A DNA stretch of 64,000 bases from contig NZ_FQYW01000004.1 in the NCBI RefSeq assembly GCF_900141865.1, positions 124,001 through 188,000 of the forward strand, given 5' to 3'. The notes below the pieces were generated by a model. The model was given only the letters and a program-made list of their open reading frames with translations. It searched no databases and had not been told where the DNA came from. This DNA is from Anaerovibrio lipolyticus DSM 3074 (GTDB lineage: Bacteria > Bacillota > Negativicutes > Selenomonadales > Selenomonadaceae). The translations under genes were made by a program, and so were the position numbers. Positions 43,581 through 52,569 of this stretch are shown here, one piece after another. Position 1 is the stretch's first letter, and each line of letters begins with the position of its first letter.

Positions 43581-44492
43581 TTAACTACCTGCCGAATGGC
43601 TGACTTCATTCCATAGCGCAAAGCCCAAAATCATCACTCCGCCTATCCCTTGGGTAATGGTCAGACTCTCATGGAAAACGAAGTATGAGATTAACACAGC
43701 CACTAACGGATCAATATATCCCAAGATGGCCACTTCTTGCCCTGTGAGCTTCCCCAGGGATTCAAAATAGGCATAGTGCATGATAACCGTATGAACAAGA
43801 CAGATTACTGCCAAGCTTAACCAACCGACACCATTTAAATCCAACAGATGAAAACCATCGACTGATGCGGTGTAAGGAAGCATTACCAGAGCTGCAATGC
43901 CAAACTGATAAAAGGACCGTTCCATACTGCCTACGCTTTTGATGTACTTATTGAGAATAATAAAGGTAGCATAAAAGACCGCTCCTAACAAACCATAGAT
44001 TATACCAAGGGTATCATCACTTCCCAAGGATGAATCAAAAACATTCACGATAAGGGCCAAGCCCAGGGTGGACATTACAAAGCAAAAAATTTGCTGCTTG
44101 GTTAATTTCTCCTTGAAAAGGAAAGGTGATATGATAGTTACCAAAACCGGTGCAAAATAGTAGCTGATGGTGGCCAGCGCTATTGATGTATTGCGAAAGG
44201 CCTCAAACATAAATACCCAGTTTATGGCCAATGCTATACCAGATAGCAGCATCAATACCCCTTCGCCCTTCATTTTCTTCAAGGACAGCTTTTTCCTTTG
44301 AACCATAAACATAGCACCAATAATAACCACTGCACAAGCTGAGCGATACAGGGATAATTCCGCTGAAGTAATAGCCTCAGTATAACGGCTGAAAAAGCCC
44401 AAGGTACCAAAGATTGCCATGGAGAAAAGCATTTGCCAACGGGCAGCTTCCGTGGTCAGTTTGCCCATGGATGGTAAAGCTAACGATAACAT
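43581..44492 (-). CDS. EamA/DMT-family transporter
   Basis: A 303-residue transporter with ten predicted helices in two EamA halves: MLFSMAIFGTLGFFSRYTEAITSAELSLYRSACAVVIIGAMF, then TSIALATISYYFAPVLVTIISPFLFKEKLT, and the second half ending with LGYIDPLVAVLISYFVFHESLTITQGIGGVMILGFALWNE. DMT exporters and importers handle amino acids, nucleobases or drugs. ATG at 44492 is nine bases after GGAGG; a TTG three codons upstream overlaps the site. It is divergent from an XRE-cupin regulator that likely controls it. Confidence 0.88.
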   Translation of the reverse strand: MLSLALPSMGKLTTEAARWQMLFSMAIFGTLGFFSRYTEAITSAELSLYRSACAVVIIGAMFMVQRKKLSLKKMKGEGVLMLLSGIALAINWVFMFEAFRNTSIALATISYYFAPVLVTIISPFLFKEKLTKQQIFCFVMSTLGLALIVNVFDSSLGSDDTLGIIYGLLGAVFYATFIILNKYIKSVGSMERSFYQFGIAALVMLPYTASVDGFHLLDLNGVGWLSLAVICLVHTVIMHYAYFESLGKLTGQEVAILGYIDPLVAVLISYFVFHESLTITQGIGGVMILGFALWNEVSHSAGS

Positions 44493-44512
44493 ATATATCA
44501 ACCTCCCTAAAA

Positions 44513-44537
44513 TATATTTTACAGAATGTAAGATTTA
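44513..44537. promoter_or_regulatory. Imperfect operator near the EamA start
   Basis: TATATTTTAC-AGAAT-GTAAGATTTA, the same arms (TATTTTAC/GTAAaATA) and five-base centre as the perfect palindrome at 44583, with two mismatches. It lies about 20 bases before the EamA start. Confidence 0.55.
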
Positions 44538-44582
44538 ATGTAATGAGTATAAATAACCCGCCATGAAAAGTCAAGGATTATT

Positions 44583-44617
44583 TACAATATATTTTACATA
44601 TAGTAAAATATATTGTA
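44583..44617. promoter_or_regulatory. Perfect operator-like palindrome before the XRE-cupin gene
   Basis: TACAATATATTTTAC and its exact complement enclose ATATA. It is 18 bases before the GTG start at 44636, in the divergent gap, and is the obvious candidate for autoregulation by the XRE protein. Confidence 0.65.
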
Positions 44618-44635
44618 TCAAGGGAGTGATTACAA

Positions 44636-45184
44636 GTGACTATAAATGAAATTATTGCTATAAATATGAGCAGGCTAAGGGAAGATAAAAATTTGAGTTT
44701 CGGACAATTGGCAGAACGGTCTGGAGTCAGCAAGGTCATGCTGTCCCAGATAGAAAAGGGGGAAGGCAATCCAACCATCAACACGATCTGGAAGGTGGCC
44801 AACGGATTGGGGGTAGACTATTCCCAGCTAATTGTACAGCCAGAGGCCAAGGTACAGGTAATACGCGGAGATGAGCTTCCTCCCCAGGAGGATGACGGTG
44901 GCGTTTTCCAGGCTCTTTGCTATTTTCCAGCCACCTCATCAAGGCGCTTTGACGTCTTTGTGGTAAAAATTGCCCCGGGAGGCGAGCATTTTTCCGATGG
45001 TCACTCCCCTAAAACCCAGGAATACGTATTGGCACAACAGGGCCCTTTAGAAGCCATATTAGATAATGAGACCTACTATCTGAAGCCAGGGGATGCTATA
45101 TGCTTTGATTGCACCAAGCCCCATAAATTTAGAAACTCTAGTCAGGAGCCCATAGAATTTCTGGATATAATATATTATCAATAA
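44636..45184 (+). CDS. XRE-family regulator with cupin domain
   Basis: A 182-residue regulator. Residues 8-62 are a Cro/CI-type HTH (MSRLREDKNLSFGQLAERSGVSKVMLSQIEKGEGNPTINTIWKVANGLGV), and about 105-180 form a cupin barrel (VVKIAPGGEHFSDGHSPKTQEYVLAQQGPLEAIL... LKPGDAICFDCTKPHKFRN) that may bind a small ligand. The GTG start follows GGGAGTG with seven bases. It is divergent from an EamA transporter, and palindromes near both starts suggest it controls both. Family members often repress a transporter and are relieved by its substrate. Confidence 0.9.
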   Translation: MTINEIIAINMSRLREDKNLSFGQLAERSGVSKVMLSQIEKGEGNPTINTIWKVANGLGVDYSQLIVQPEAKVQVIRGDELPPQEDDGGVFQALCYFPATSSRRFDVFVVKIAPGGEHFSDGHSPKTQEYVLAQQGPLEAILDNETYYLKPGDAICFDCTKPHKFRNSSQEPIEFLDIIYYQ

Positions 45185-45250
45185 CATATTTTCCCCAAAG
45201 AAGGATAAAATAATATTACCTTTGACCTTCCATATATCGCTAAGACACGT

Positions 45251-45294
45251 AAGGCTGGATACCGATGATACGCACCATCGGCTCCAGCCTTTTT
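45251..45294 (+). terminator. Terminator of the XRE-cupin gene
   Basis: AAGGCTGGA-tACCGATG...CATCGG-cTCCAGCCTT forms a long stem, followed by TTTTT on the plus strand. Confidence 0.8.
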
Positions 45295-45317
45295 CACTAC
45301 AATATATAATATGACTT

Positions 45318-45923
45318 TTACAAATCCTGTGCCGCCAGGCCCAGTTTTTTCTTCCAATAACCGGAATATACCACCGCCATTGGATTGTTCCCCAGCACCC
45401 GATCCTTAACCACCAAGGTAGTAACCGGACCATCACAGGCCTTGGAAAAGAGAGCATCATGTCCCACACATAGCCCAGCAGACACAAAAAGCTCCACACC
45501 ATGCTCATTAAGGTACTTGGCCTGAGCCTTTGGATTACACATTGGCTCTACTGCACTCTTTGGATTTACCTTCTTTAACTTCAGCACATCCTTGGGAATA
45601 CTGCAATTCTTACAGCAAACGGAAACTACTTCAAAGCCCTGATCAGTAAAAAACTTGGCAAATAGCTTTGCTTCATTCCGAATACCCATGCAAAACCCGA
45701 TGCCAATGGTCTTATAGCCCATTTTTCTGGCAAACTCAGCAGTTTCCTGCAAACGGGTATATTTCATATAAAAGGTGCCTTCCACATAGGCGGCCGCCTT
45801 CATTATACGTCTTTCCTCTTTATCATATAGGGCCAATACCTCGCTCTGCTCCACAGGAACACAGCTTTTCCCCTTCATAAAACACATATGATTAGCATTG
45901 CAATTAGCGCAATCCCCCAACAT
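45318..45923 (-). CDS. DUF1847 cysteine-rich (metal-binding) protein
   Basis: A 201-residue protein of the DUF1847 family: CANCNANHMC at residues 5-14, TRLQETAEFARKMGYKTIGIGFCMGIRNEAKLFAKFF, VVSVCCKNCSIPKD, EPMCNPKAQAKYLNEHGVELFVSAGLCVGHDALFSKACDGPVTTLVVKDRVLGNNPMAVVY. Many Cys and a few His suggest bound metal or an Fe-S cluster. The biochemical role is unknown. It is the last gene of the nine-gene corrinoid operon (32 bases after the third UroD-type gene), so it may serve that system, for example in electron transfer or metal supply (inference). Confidence 0.85.
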   Translation of the reverse strand: MLGDCANCNANHMCFMKGKSCVPVEQSEVLALYDKEERRIMKAAAYVEGTFYMKYTRLQETAEFARKMGYKTIGIGFCMGIRNEAKLFAKFFTDQGFEVVSVCCKNCSIPKDVLKLKKVNPKSAVEPMCNPKAQAKYLNEHGVELFVSAGLCVGHDALFSKACDGPVTTLVVKDRVLGNNPMAVVYSGYWKKKLGLAAQDL

Positions 45924-45955
45924 TGTTCACACACTCCCTTCTATATCGTTCATCC

Positions 45956-46834
45956 TTAGCATAGCTTCAGTTCATATACCACTGGCTTGACCATTTTGCA
46001 GCAGGAATGCTGTAAGCAACCATGGCCCACCAGCTGGACACCCGCCTGATGACGGGCAAAGCACAGGGCCTCACCATAGCACATTTCCTTAGGCACAACG
46101 AAAGGACGACATTGACAAAAGCCAGCCCGTTGAAAGGCGGCTGAGGTGGCACTACATACATGAACTGTCACCTCTGGTACAGCAACCATAATCCGCTGCA
46201 GGGCCTCACGAATAATATCACCACACAGCGTTGTATAAACTTTTGGAGATACCATATTACAGGAAATCAGCGGATCGGCATAGGAAATCACATCCGCCCC
46301 CGCCTCAGCCACATAGGCAGCCTCCAGCACAATATTATCTATAAGTTGCTCGCACAGCCTTCTAAGAAGCTCTGGTTGAGCCCGCATCCCTTTGTAAATT
46401 TCCTTGGATGGTACCAATAAACTCAGCAGGGTAAAGGGTCCTTCAATATTAAAGCTGACCCGTTCTCCCTTGTGCTTCAGCAGGCGTATTGCCTGTAAAT
46501 TCTCCTGCATAAGGCCATAGTCAAAGGAAAAGGTCGGTATTTTCACCTCAATCAGCTTCTCATAGGGCAAGGCTCCTGGCATCGGTTGTTGTGACTTATC
46601 TGAGATGAAATTCCACTTAGCTCCCAGCTGTTCGGCCTCAGCCATGGTTGCAAAGGGTAGCTTACACAGCATATCCCCTTCCAGCTGACAGATAGTATGG
46701 GCCATGGCAGCCATGGCCTCACTGTGGCAATATACATCACTGACCTCCACACCAGCCCGCTGACACAATTCAGTGGCAATATGCCGCTCCGGTTCACCAC
46801 CGCATTTAAAATGTTCCATGAAGCCCTTCGCCAT
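45956..46834 (-). CDS. UroD/MtaA-family corrinoid methyltransferase homologue 3
   Basis: A 292-residue member of the UroD superfamily, shorter than homologues 1 and 2. It keeps a zinc triad of the MtaA type: H225 and C227 in VTVHVCSAT, and C273 in LVGHGCLQHSCC. The barrel core is seen in VSFNIEGPFTLLSLLV and AGADVISYADPLISCN. A cluster of extra cysteines (C240, C242, C278, C279) is unusual. It has no N-terminal UroD motif for decarboxylation, so methyl transfer is more likely. It follows the ABC ATPase gene by 36 bases, in one operon. Confidence 0.75.
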   Translation of the reverse strand: MAKGFMEHFKCGGEPERHIATELCQRAGVEVSDVYCHSEAMAAMAHTICQLEGDMLCKLPFATMAEAEQLGAKWNFISDKSQQPMPGALPYEKLIEVKIPTFSFDYGLMQENLQAIRLLKHKGERVSFNIEGPFTLLSLLVPSKEIYKGMRAQPELLRRLCEQLIDNIVLEAAYVAEAGADVISYADPLISCNMVSPKVYTTLCGDIIREALQRIMVAVPEVTVHVCSATSAAFQRAGFCQCRPFVVPKEMCYGEALCFARHQAGVQLVGHGCLQHSCCKMVKPVVYELKLC

Positions 46835-46870
46835 ATTGCCACCACCTTTCCCAGTTTACTCTAAAACGAT

Positions 46871-47641
46871 TTAAATATAGTATTCCACTTCCTGCTTACG
46901 CACCAGCTGGAAGGCCTGCATGATTTTATCCTCATACAGATGGAAATCCTCACTGGTACGATCCCGCACCAAGCCCTTATTAATATCCAAAATTGAATGA
47001 ACCGTTCCAGGGTGGGCGTTCATTACCACCACCCGATCCCCCAGATAGATTGCTTCACTGATGTCATGGGTTACAAATACCACACTCAGCTTGTTTTTAC
47101 TGTAAATATCCAGCAGCAGCTCCTGCAGCTCCATGCGGGTAAAGTTGTCCAAGGCCCCAAAGGGCTCATCCATGAATAATATTTCCGGCTCCAAGGCCAA
47201 GCTCCTGGCAATAGCTGTCCGCTGCCGCATACCACCGGACAATTCATGGATATATGAATTCTCATATTTTTCCAAATGCATTAGCTTCAAGTATTCCTTA
47301 GCCTTCTCTACCCGGGTTTTCTTATCATACATATCTTGAACATCCATGCCATAAACCACATTTTCCAATACGGTTTTCCAAGGAAACAGAGCATAGTCCT
47401 GAAATACAAAGGCGCACTTGGGCTGAGGCTCCTTCACCAGCTTGTCATCCAGATATACACCACCAGATTCAGCAATGTCCAGGCCGGCCATAATTCTAAG
47501 AAGGGTACTTTTACCACATCCAGATGGGCCCAAAAGGCAAACAAACTCTCTAGCCCCTACCTCCAGATTAAGATCTGACAGTACCAGCTGGGGCTGTCCA
47601 TCCTTGGAGAAGGACTTACTAACATGTTTCACTTCCAGCAT
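46871..47641 (-). CDS. SsuB/TauB-type ABC transporter ATP-binding protein
   Basis: A 256-residue ATPase: Walker A GPSGCGKSTLLRIMAG, Q-loop FQDYALFPWKTVLENV, signature LSGGMRQRTAIARSL, Walker B ILFMDEPFGALDNFTR, H-loop FVTHDISEAIYLGDRV. The NitT/TauB class powers import of nitrate, taurine, alkane sulfonates, thiamine precursors or similar. ATG at 47641 follows GGGAGGG; a longer frame (to 47710) lacks a site. It is 13 bases after the permease gene, within the corrinoid operon. Confidence 0.93.
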   Translation of the reverse strand: MLEVKHVSKSFSKDGQPQLVLSDLNLEVGAREFVCLLGPSGCGKSTLLRIMAGLDIAESGGVYLDDKLVKEPQPKCAFVFQDYALFPWKTVLENVVYGMDVQDMYDKKTRVEKAKEYLKLMHLEKYENSYIHELSGGMRQRTAIARSLALEPEILFMDEPFGALDNFTRMELQELLLDIYSKNKLSVVFVTHDISEAIYLGDRVVVMNAHPGTVHSILDINKGLVRDRTSEDFHLYEDKIMQAFQLVRKQEVEYYI

Positions 47642-47654
47642 AATTGTCCCTCCC

Positions 47655-48446
47655 TTAATCCGCCGAATACTTGGCCTGCCACCGCAGCAGATGACGCTGT
47701 ATCCTGTCAAAAACAGCCATTACAGCAGTTACCACCAGACCAATAAACAGAATACCCACAATAACCTTGCCATAATCGCCAAAATCTGAATAATACTTTA
47801 CATACCAGCCTATACCTGAGGTGGCTCCAATCATTTCAGCCGATGCCAGCAGGATAAAGGAGAAAATCAATCCCACACTGCATCCAGTCAGTACCTGGGG
47901 CATAATAGCCGGCAGGATAATCTCAAAGAGCAAGCGCCGTTCCTTGATGCGGAGCATTCGGGCCGAATCAATCAAGGTTTTATCTATCTGCACCGTAGCA
48001 TTTAGCGTACTCACGAATATTGGCCAAAAGGCCCCCACAAAAATTACCAAAACAGAAGCCAACTGAAAGGTTGGTAAAATAGCAATGGCGTAGGGTATAT
48101 ACACAATTGGTGGCACTGCACTCATAATCTTTGAAATGGGATGAACAGCATTAAACAATCTGCGTCGCCAGCCCACAAATAAGCCTAAAGGGATGGCCGT
48201 GGCCAGTGCCAGGGCATAGGCCGCTGACAATAATACCAGGGAGCTGCCCAAACCACGGAATATGGTTGGCAGGTCACCGATAAACAGCTCCAGTACCTGC
48301 TGAGGAGATGGGAACAAGAAGGCATCCAATACCTCCAGCTGCACTGTCAGCACTTCCCACACCACCAGAATCCCCAGAAAAATAGCTGTAACATCCACCA
48401 CCTGTTGAGTCTTGGCCGACTTAGTAAAATTGAATTTATAAATCAT
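47655..48446 (-). CDS. SsuC/TauC-type ABC transporter permease
   Basis: A 263-residue permease with about six helices: VVDVTAIFLGILVVWEVLTV, FPSPQQVLELF, and the EAA loop DSARMLRIKERRLLFEIILPAIMPQVLTGCSVGLIFSFILLASAEMIGATSGIGWYV. ATG at 48446 overlaps the binding-protein gene by 11 bases; the much longer frame upstream reads inside that gene. Part of the importer in the corrinoid operon. Confidence 0.9.
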   Translation of the reverse strand: MIYKFNFTKSAKTQQVVDVTAIFLGILVVWEVLTVQLEVLDAFLFPSPQQVLELFIGDLPTIFRGLGSSLVLLSAAYALALATAIPLGLFVGWRRRLFNAVHPISKIMSAVPPIVYIPYAIAILPTFQLASVLVIFVGAFWPIFVSTLNATVQIDKTLIDSARMLRIKERRLLFEIILPAIMPQVLTGCSVGLIFSFILLASAEMIGATSGIGWYVKYYSDFGDYGKVIVGILFIGLVVTAVMAVFDRIQRHLLRWQAKYSAD

Positions 48447-49485
48447 TTTTCTCAAAATCTGCTTTAAGCTGCTTGTAAATGCTATCCTGCGGCTCAGCTT
48501 CAAGAAGCTTGTCCAGGGCCTTCTGATAGAGCTGGATATTGATGTGCTCTGCAATGTCAAAGTCCTTTTCAATATAACCCACTTCCTTCATGTACTTATA
48601 AAAGTCAATTACGGCATTACGATTTGGATCTGGATTGGATTCCACATATTTACCATAGGTCTCCTCATACAGTGTGTCCTTATCAATATTCACATATTTG
48701 GATAATATCTCTATGGATTCATCCTTATTCGTCTTGTAGAATCGATACGCCTTAATCATGGCCCGGAGAAACGCCTCATATTTTTCTGGATGCTTCTGGA
48801 TATTGGCGGTAGAGGCAATTTGACGGCAGCATGGATGATTTTCAAAGCCAGGCACCTCCGGACTGTACTTAACAATCTTTAAGCCCTGCTGTTCTGCCAT
48901 TTTACGGAATGGAGTCCATACAACAGAAGCATCTGCTGCACCATTCTTCACTGCCTCCATAGCCGCAGAAGCTGATTCCATTTCCTTAAAGGTTACATCC
49001 TCGCCAATTTTTAGGCCCTGCTTAATAGCTGCCTCACGGAATACAATATCACCGGTGGCCAAACGAATAGTGGCCACAGTCTTTCCCTTAAGATTCTTTA
49101 AATCAGCTAATTCAGCAGCCTTCTCCGGCTTTGCCACCAGAGCATGGCCCATGGACATCTGCCCGGCAAAAATCGTTATTGGGCTTCCCTTGGACATATA
49201 CACCATTGGTGCCGAGCTGCCAAAGGCTCCCACATCCAGCTTACCATTGGCCACAGCGGTAATGCCCTCACCGGAATTATTAAATAATACCAACTCTGAA
49301 TTTAACCCTTCTTCAGCAAAATATCCCTTCTCCTGGGCAATAAAATATAAAATATGTCCAGTGGAAGCCAGATAACCAATCTTAAAATCCGTCTTTTTAT
49401 CTGTTCCTGCGGACTTTTCAGAACCACCGCAGGCTGTTGTAATCATAGCAATTACAATTAATAATGCTGCTAATATCTTCTTCAT
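48436..49485 (-). CDS. SsuA/TauA-type substrate-binding lipoprotein
   Basis: A 349-residue lipoprotein: signal MKKILAALLIVIAMITTAC with lipobox Cys19. The mature part is NMT1/SsuA-like: FKIGYLASTGHILYFIAQEKGYFAEEGLNSELVLFNNSGEGITAVANGKLDVGAFGSSAPMVYMSKGSPITIFAG, ATGDIVFREAAIKQGL. A vicinal Cys pair in the HPCCRQ motif (C219, C220) lies where the ligand cleft is expected. Ligand unknown; sulfonates, aromatic or other organic ions are bound by relatives. Its presence in the corrinoid operon suggests that it feeds substrate to the methyltransferases. Second half ends ADFEKNDL. Confidence 0.88.
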   Translation of the reverse strand: MKKILAALLIVIAMITTACGGSEKSAGTDKKTDFKIGYLASTGHILYFIAQEKGYFAEEGLNSELVLFNNSGEGITAVANGKLDVGAFGSSAPMVYMSKGSPITIFAGQMSMGHALVAKPEKAAELADLKNLKGKTVATIRLATGDIVFREAAIKQGLKIGEDVTFKEMESASAAMEAVKNGAADASVVWTPFRKMAEQQGLKIVKYSPEVPGFENHPCCRQIASTANIQKHPEKYEAFLRAMIKAYRFYKTNKDESIEILSKYVNIDKDTLYEETYGKYVESNPDPNRNAVIDFYKYMKEVGYIEKDFDIAEHINIQLYQKALDKLLEAEPQDSIYKQLKADFEKNDL

Positions 49486-49502
49486 ACCCTATCATCCCTC
49501 TT

Positions 49503-50606
49503 TCATGCCACAATGGAGGTGGCATCCTTAATCGCAAACGGATTGCCGATACGACGTACCGTATTTAACATTTCGTGAATATTTTCAAATGGGGTTTCCG
49601 TTGGCAGGCTACACCCAGAGGCTACAATAAAACCCTTTGGTGAATCGTAAACCTTGCGGACAACTTCCACCGTGGCTTTACGCACATCATCCACCGTGCC
49701 CTCCAGCATGGTTTCCGATGGCCGTACATTGCCCATAAGCATTACCCTGTCCCCTACCAGCTCCTTGGCCTTTAGGATATCCGCATCATTGTCAATACTC
49801 AGGCAGTCCGCCCCGGCCTTTACCATATCCTCCCAAATACCATCAGTTTTCCCGCAAATGTGCAGGGTTACCTTCTTACCCTTATTGTGAATATGGTCAA
49901 TTAGCTTTTTCAAATATGGCAAGGAGAATTTACGGAACAATCTTGGGCTTATAACTGTGCTTGATGACATGGCGTCTGTAAGACTTGGGGTAACTCCCGC
50001 ATCAATTACTGCATCCACATAACGAAGATTACTCTCCAATGACACCTGACATAGCTTATGAACAGCTTCCGGATTCTTCAAGGTTAAACGCACCAGATTT
50101 TCTGCTCCCACCAAAAAAGATGAGTTGGTAAATGGTCCGGTGACTGCACCACCCACTGGGACTTCCTTGCCTACTGCATCCACCACTATCCTCATGGCCT
50201 TTAAATGCTCAGGCAAATTGCCGTCCTTATAGGGATCCGCTGGACGCAGCTTATCGATCTCATCCAAATTGGACAATCGTGGATCCAGCTTTATTACCGG
50301 TTGACCGAGATATGCTGTTTCATCCTCGGGGTATATTACCTCGGACCCCATAGCCTCAGCTTGAGTATATAGGTCGGTAAACACCCGAATATTGTCATAA
50401 TGAAACAATTTATAGGCCGCAATATGGGCCTTGGCTATCAGCTCTCCATTGCCTCGGAAATCCGATACCTTTACCCCGATTACCCGGGCAGCGGTATTTC
50501 CTACAACTGGTACACATGGCAGCCGATCTATGTCTTCGCCCTTGGCGTAGGCTGTCATACGCTCAATGGCCGTCATCTCATCCTTCCATTCCGTCATGAA
50601 ATTCAT
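49503..50606 (-). CDS. UroD/MtaA-family corrinoid methyltransferase homologue 2
   Basis: A 367-residue UroD-superfamily protein. The MtaA-type zinc triad is H249-x-C251 in VTLHICGKTDG and C332 in VASGCSLPTETP. The N-terminus (AIERMTAYAKGEDIDRLPCVPV) and the barrel strands (VPVGGAVTGPFTNSSFLVG) are family-like. Members take a methyl from substrate to Co(I) or from methyl-Co to a thiol. The Asp/Arg pair of true uroporphyrinogen decarboxylase is absent (no RQAGR-type N-terminus). Start at 50606 follows AAAGG at three bases; an ATG nine bases on is possible. It is 22 bases after the activator gene. Confidence 0.85.
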   Translation of the reverse strand: MNFMTEWKDEMTAIERMTAYAKGEDIDRLPCVPVVGNTAARVIGVKVSDFRGNGELIAKAHIAAYKLFHYDNIRVFTDLYTQAEAMGSEVIYPEDETAYLGQPVIKLDPRLSNLDEIDKLRPADPYKDGNLPEHLKAMRIVVDAVGKEVPVGGAVTGPFTNSSFLVGAENLVRLTLKNPEAVHKLCQVSLESNLRYVDAVIDAGVTPSLTDAMSSSTVISPRLFRKFSLPYLKKLIDHIHNKGKKVTLHICGKTDGIWEDMVKAGADCLSIDNDADILKAKELVGDRVMLMGNVRPSETMLEGTVDDVRKATVEVVRKVYDSPKGFIVASGCSLPTETPFENIHEMLNTVRRIGNPFAIKDATSIVA

Positions 50607-50628
50607 CTGCCTTTCTTGCTCAACATTT

Positions 50629-52557
50629 TCATTGCTTCGTCACATGATGAAACCTTGCTTTGGCGTGGGGAATGGCAATAGCTTCCATAAAATGCTCCTG
50701 AAAATCAGGCTCCGCCGCCGTCTCCACAAATTCCACCTTTCTGGCAATTTCATCCGCCTCATGGCGTTTATCGATATTTAATAAGGCAATACGGGCACCA
50801 TCGCCTGCAGCGTTGCCCACAGCATGAATATTATCAAGATCGCAATCCGGGAACATGCCCATTACCAAAGCACTGCGCTTATTTATATAGCTGCCGAAGG
50901 CCCCAGCCAGAATTACCTCATCCACATGGTCAATTCCATATTTATTCAATAAGTACTCAGCCCCCACATAGATAGCGCCCTTGGCCAGCTGAATGGCCCG
51001 AATATCGGCCTGGGTAACTACTATGTCCTGTCCTATCCCTGTTTCCTTGGCATAGGCCAGCACATATTCCCATTTGCCATTTTCATCCCTTCTAATGCGG
51101 GGAGTGTCCAATTTATTATTAATGCGGCCACTCTTTCCCACAATTCCCGCCTCATAAAGGGCGGCAAATACATCGATTATCCCTGAACCACAGATGCCTA
51201 AGGCTCCAGTAACCTCCAGCTCCGGATACCAGGTATCATTGCCGATAACCTTGTAGGATGGTTCCAGGGTTTCCTTGGCAATCTTCACTCCTTCAATGGC
51301 ACCAGGAGCAGCCCGCATACCAAATTTTATCTGAGCCCCTTCCAATGCTGGGCCAGTGGCACAGGAGGTACACAGCAGTCTGTCCCGGTTTCCCAGGTCA
51401 ATCTCCCCGTTGGTACCAATATCGATAATCAGCTTTATCTTATCGCTGTTATATGGTTCCTCGGCTATGACCACCGCCATATTATCTGCCCCTACAAAGC
51501 CAGCCTCAATAGGTAATGAATGTACCCAGCCAGCGGGATTTATATTTATGCCCAAATCCCTGGCCTTTATGTCTAAGGCATGGGCTGCCACTGGCGCAAA
51601 GGGGGAGCGCCCCACATAACCAGGGTACAGCTTTAGGGCCAAATGATGCATTACAGTATTGTAGACCAGCACCATTTCATCCACATCCTCCGGGGTACCA
51701 CCGATACCAGCCGTCAGCTCCGTGGCCAGCTCATTGACATCATTTATGATAATGTCATGCAAGGTCTGAAGCCCATCGGGGTTACTGGTGGCATAGGATA
51801 CTCTCGATAAAATATCCTCACCATAACCAATCTGGGAATTCATACGGGAGGCCTTTTGCAGCAGCTCCCCCGTATCTAAATCACAGAGATAGGCCGCCAA
51901 TGTGGTGGTACCAATATCAATGGCAATCCCCAGCTTACGGCTGTAATCACCACCCCGCACCCTAACTATTTCCTGCTTGTCCTCCCGCAAGGTTACGGTA
52001 ACCTCCCAGTTGTTTTCCCTAAGCACCTGGGACAGCTTGCATAAAACCGTATAATCAAGTGTTATATCTCCTAATCCCGTCGACTCATATAAAGCCCGTA
52101 GAAGTCGTTGCTGATCATCCATAGGGTCCTCCAAGGTTGGTGGCGTAAGTCTTAAAAAATAGGATTTTACTGCCGGCTTTATGGCAATTTGTCTGGAACT
52201 GCCTGCCTCCAGAACCACCTGCTTGGCACTTTGGCTCTTCTTGGGAACGCTGACCACCAAATCACCCTTTATGTGGACACAGCAAGCTAAACGCACGCCC
52301 TTATGAATTTCTTCCGCAGTCAGAATTTTCTCTTCCACCGTACTTAGGGGAGAAATATGCTCCTTGGCTGAGCTCAGACCCAATTTATCGAAGGTTCCAA
52401 ATTCCGGAATAATCTTACATTTTCCACAGACCATAGCCCCACCACAGGCCGCTTCAATACCAACCCCCAGGCTTTGGGCAGCTTGTAAAATAGTTGCTCC
52501 TTCCTCTACTTCACCGCGCCGACCAGAGGGCTGAAATACAATCTGATATTTGCTCAT
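50629..52557 (-). CDS. Corrinoid-protein reductive activator (RACE/RACo-type, ASKHA)
   Basis: A 642-residue protein. The N-terminus is a 2Fe-2S ferredoxin (C38, C44, C47 in ACGGAMVCGKC, with C92/C93 later), a linker spans about 100-210, and the C-terminal ASKHA ATPase has LGIAIDIGTTTLAAYLCDLDTGELL, KLIIDIGTNGEIDLG, CSCATGPALEGAQIKFG (as CTSCATGPALEG) and VILAGAFGSYIN. Such proteins use ATP to reduce inactive Co(II) corrinoid proteins to Co(I). It is 12 bases after a UroD-type gene and one gene from the corrinoid protein, so it most likely activates that protein. Confidence 0.93.
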   Translation of the reverse strand: MSKYQIVFQPSGRRGEVEEGATILQAAQSLGVGIEAACGGAMVCGKCKIIPEFGTFDKLGLSSAKEHISPLSTVEEKILTAEEIHKGVRLACCVHIKGDLVVSVPKKSQSAKQVVLEAGSSRQIAIKPAVKSYFLRLTPPTLEDPMDDQQRLLRALYESTGLGDITLDYTVLCKLSQVLRENNWEVTVTLREDKQEIVRVRGGDYSRKLGIAIDIGTTTLAAYLCDLDTGELLQKASRMNSQIGYGEDILSRVSYATSNPDGLQTLHDIIINDVNELATELTAGIGGTPEDVDEMVLVYNTVMHHLALKLYPGYVGRSPFAPVAAHALDIKARDLGININPAGWVHSLPIEAGFVGADNMAVVIAEEPYNSDKIKLIIDIGTNGEIDLGNRDRLLCTSCATGPALEGAQIKFGMRAAPGAIEGVKIAKETLEPSYKVIGNDTWYPELEVTGALGICGSGIIDVFAALYEAGIVGKSGRINNKLDTPRIRRDENGKWEYVLAYAKETGIGQDIVVTQADIRAIQLAKGAIYVGAEYLLNKYGIDHVDEVILAGAFGSYINKRSALVMGMFPDCDLDNIHAVGNAAGDGARIALLNIDKRHEADEIARKVEFVETAAEPDFQEHFMEAIAIPHAKARFHHVTKQ

Positions 52558-52569
52558 TTATACGCCCCC

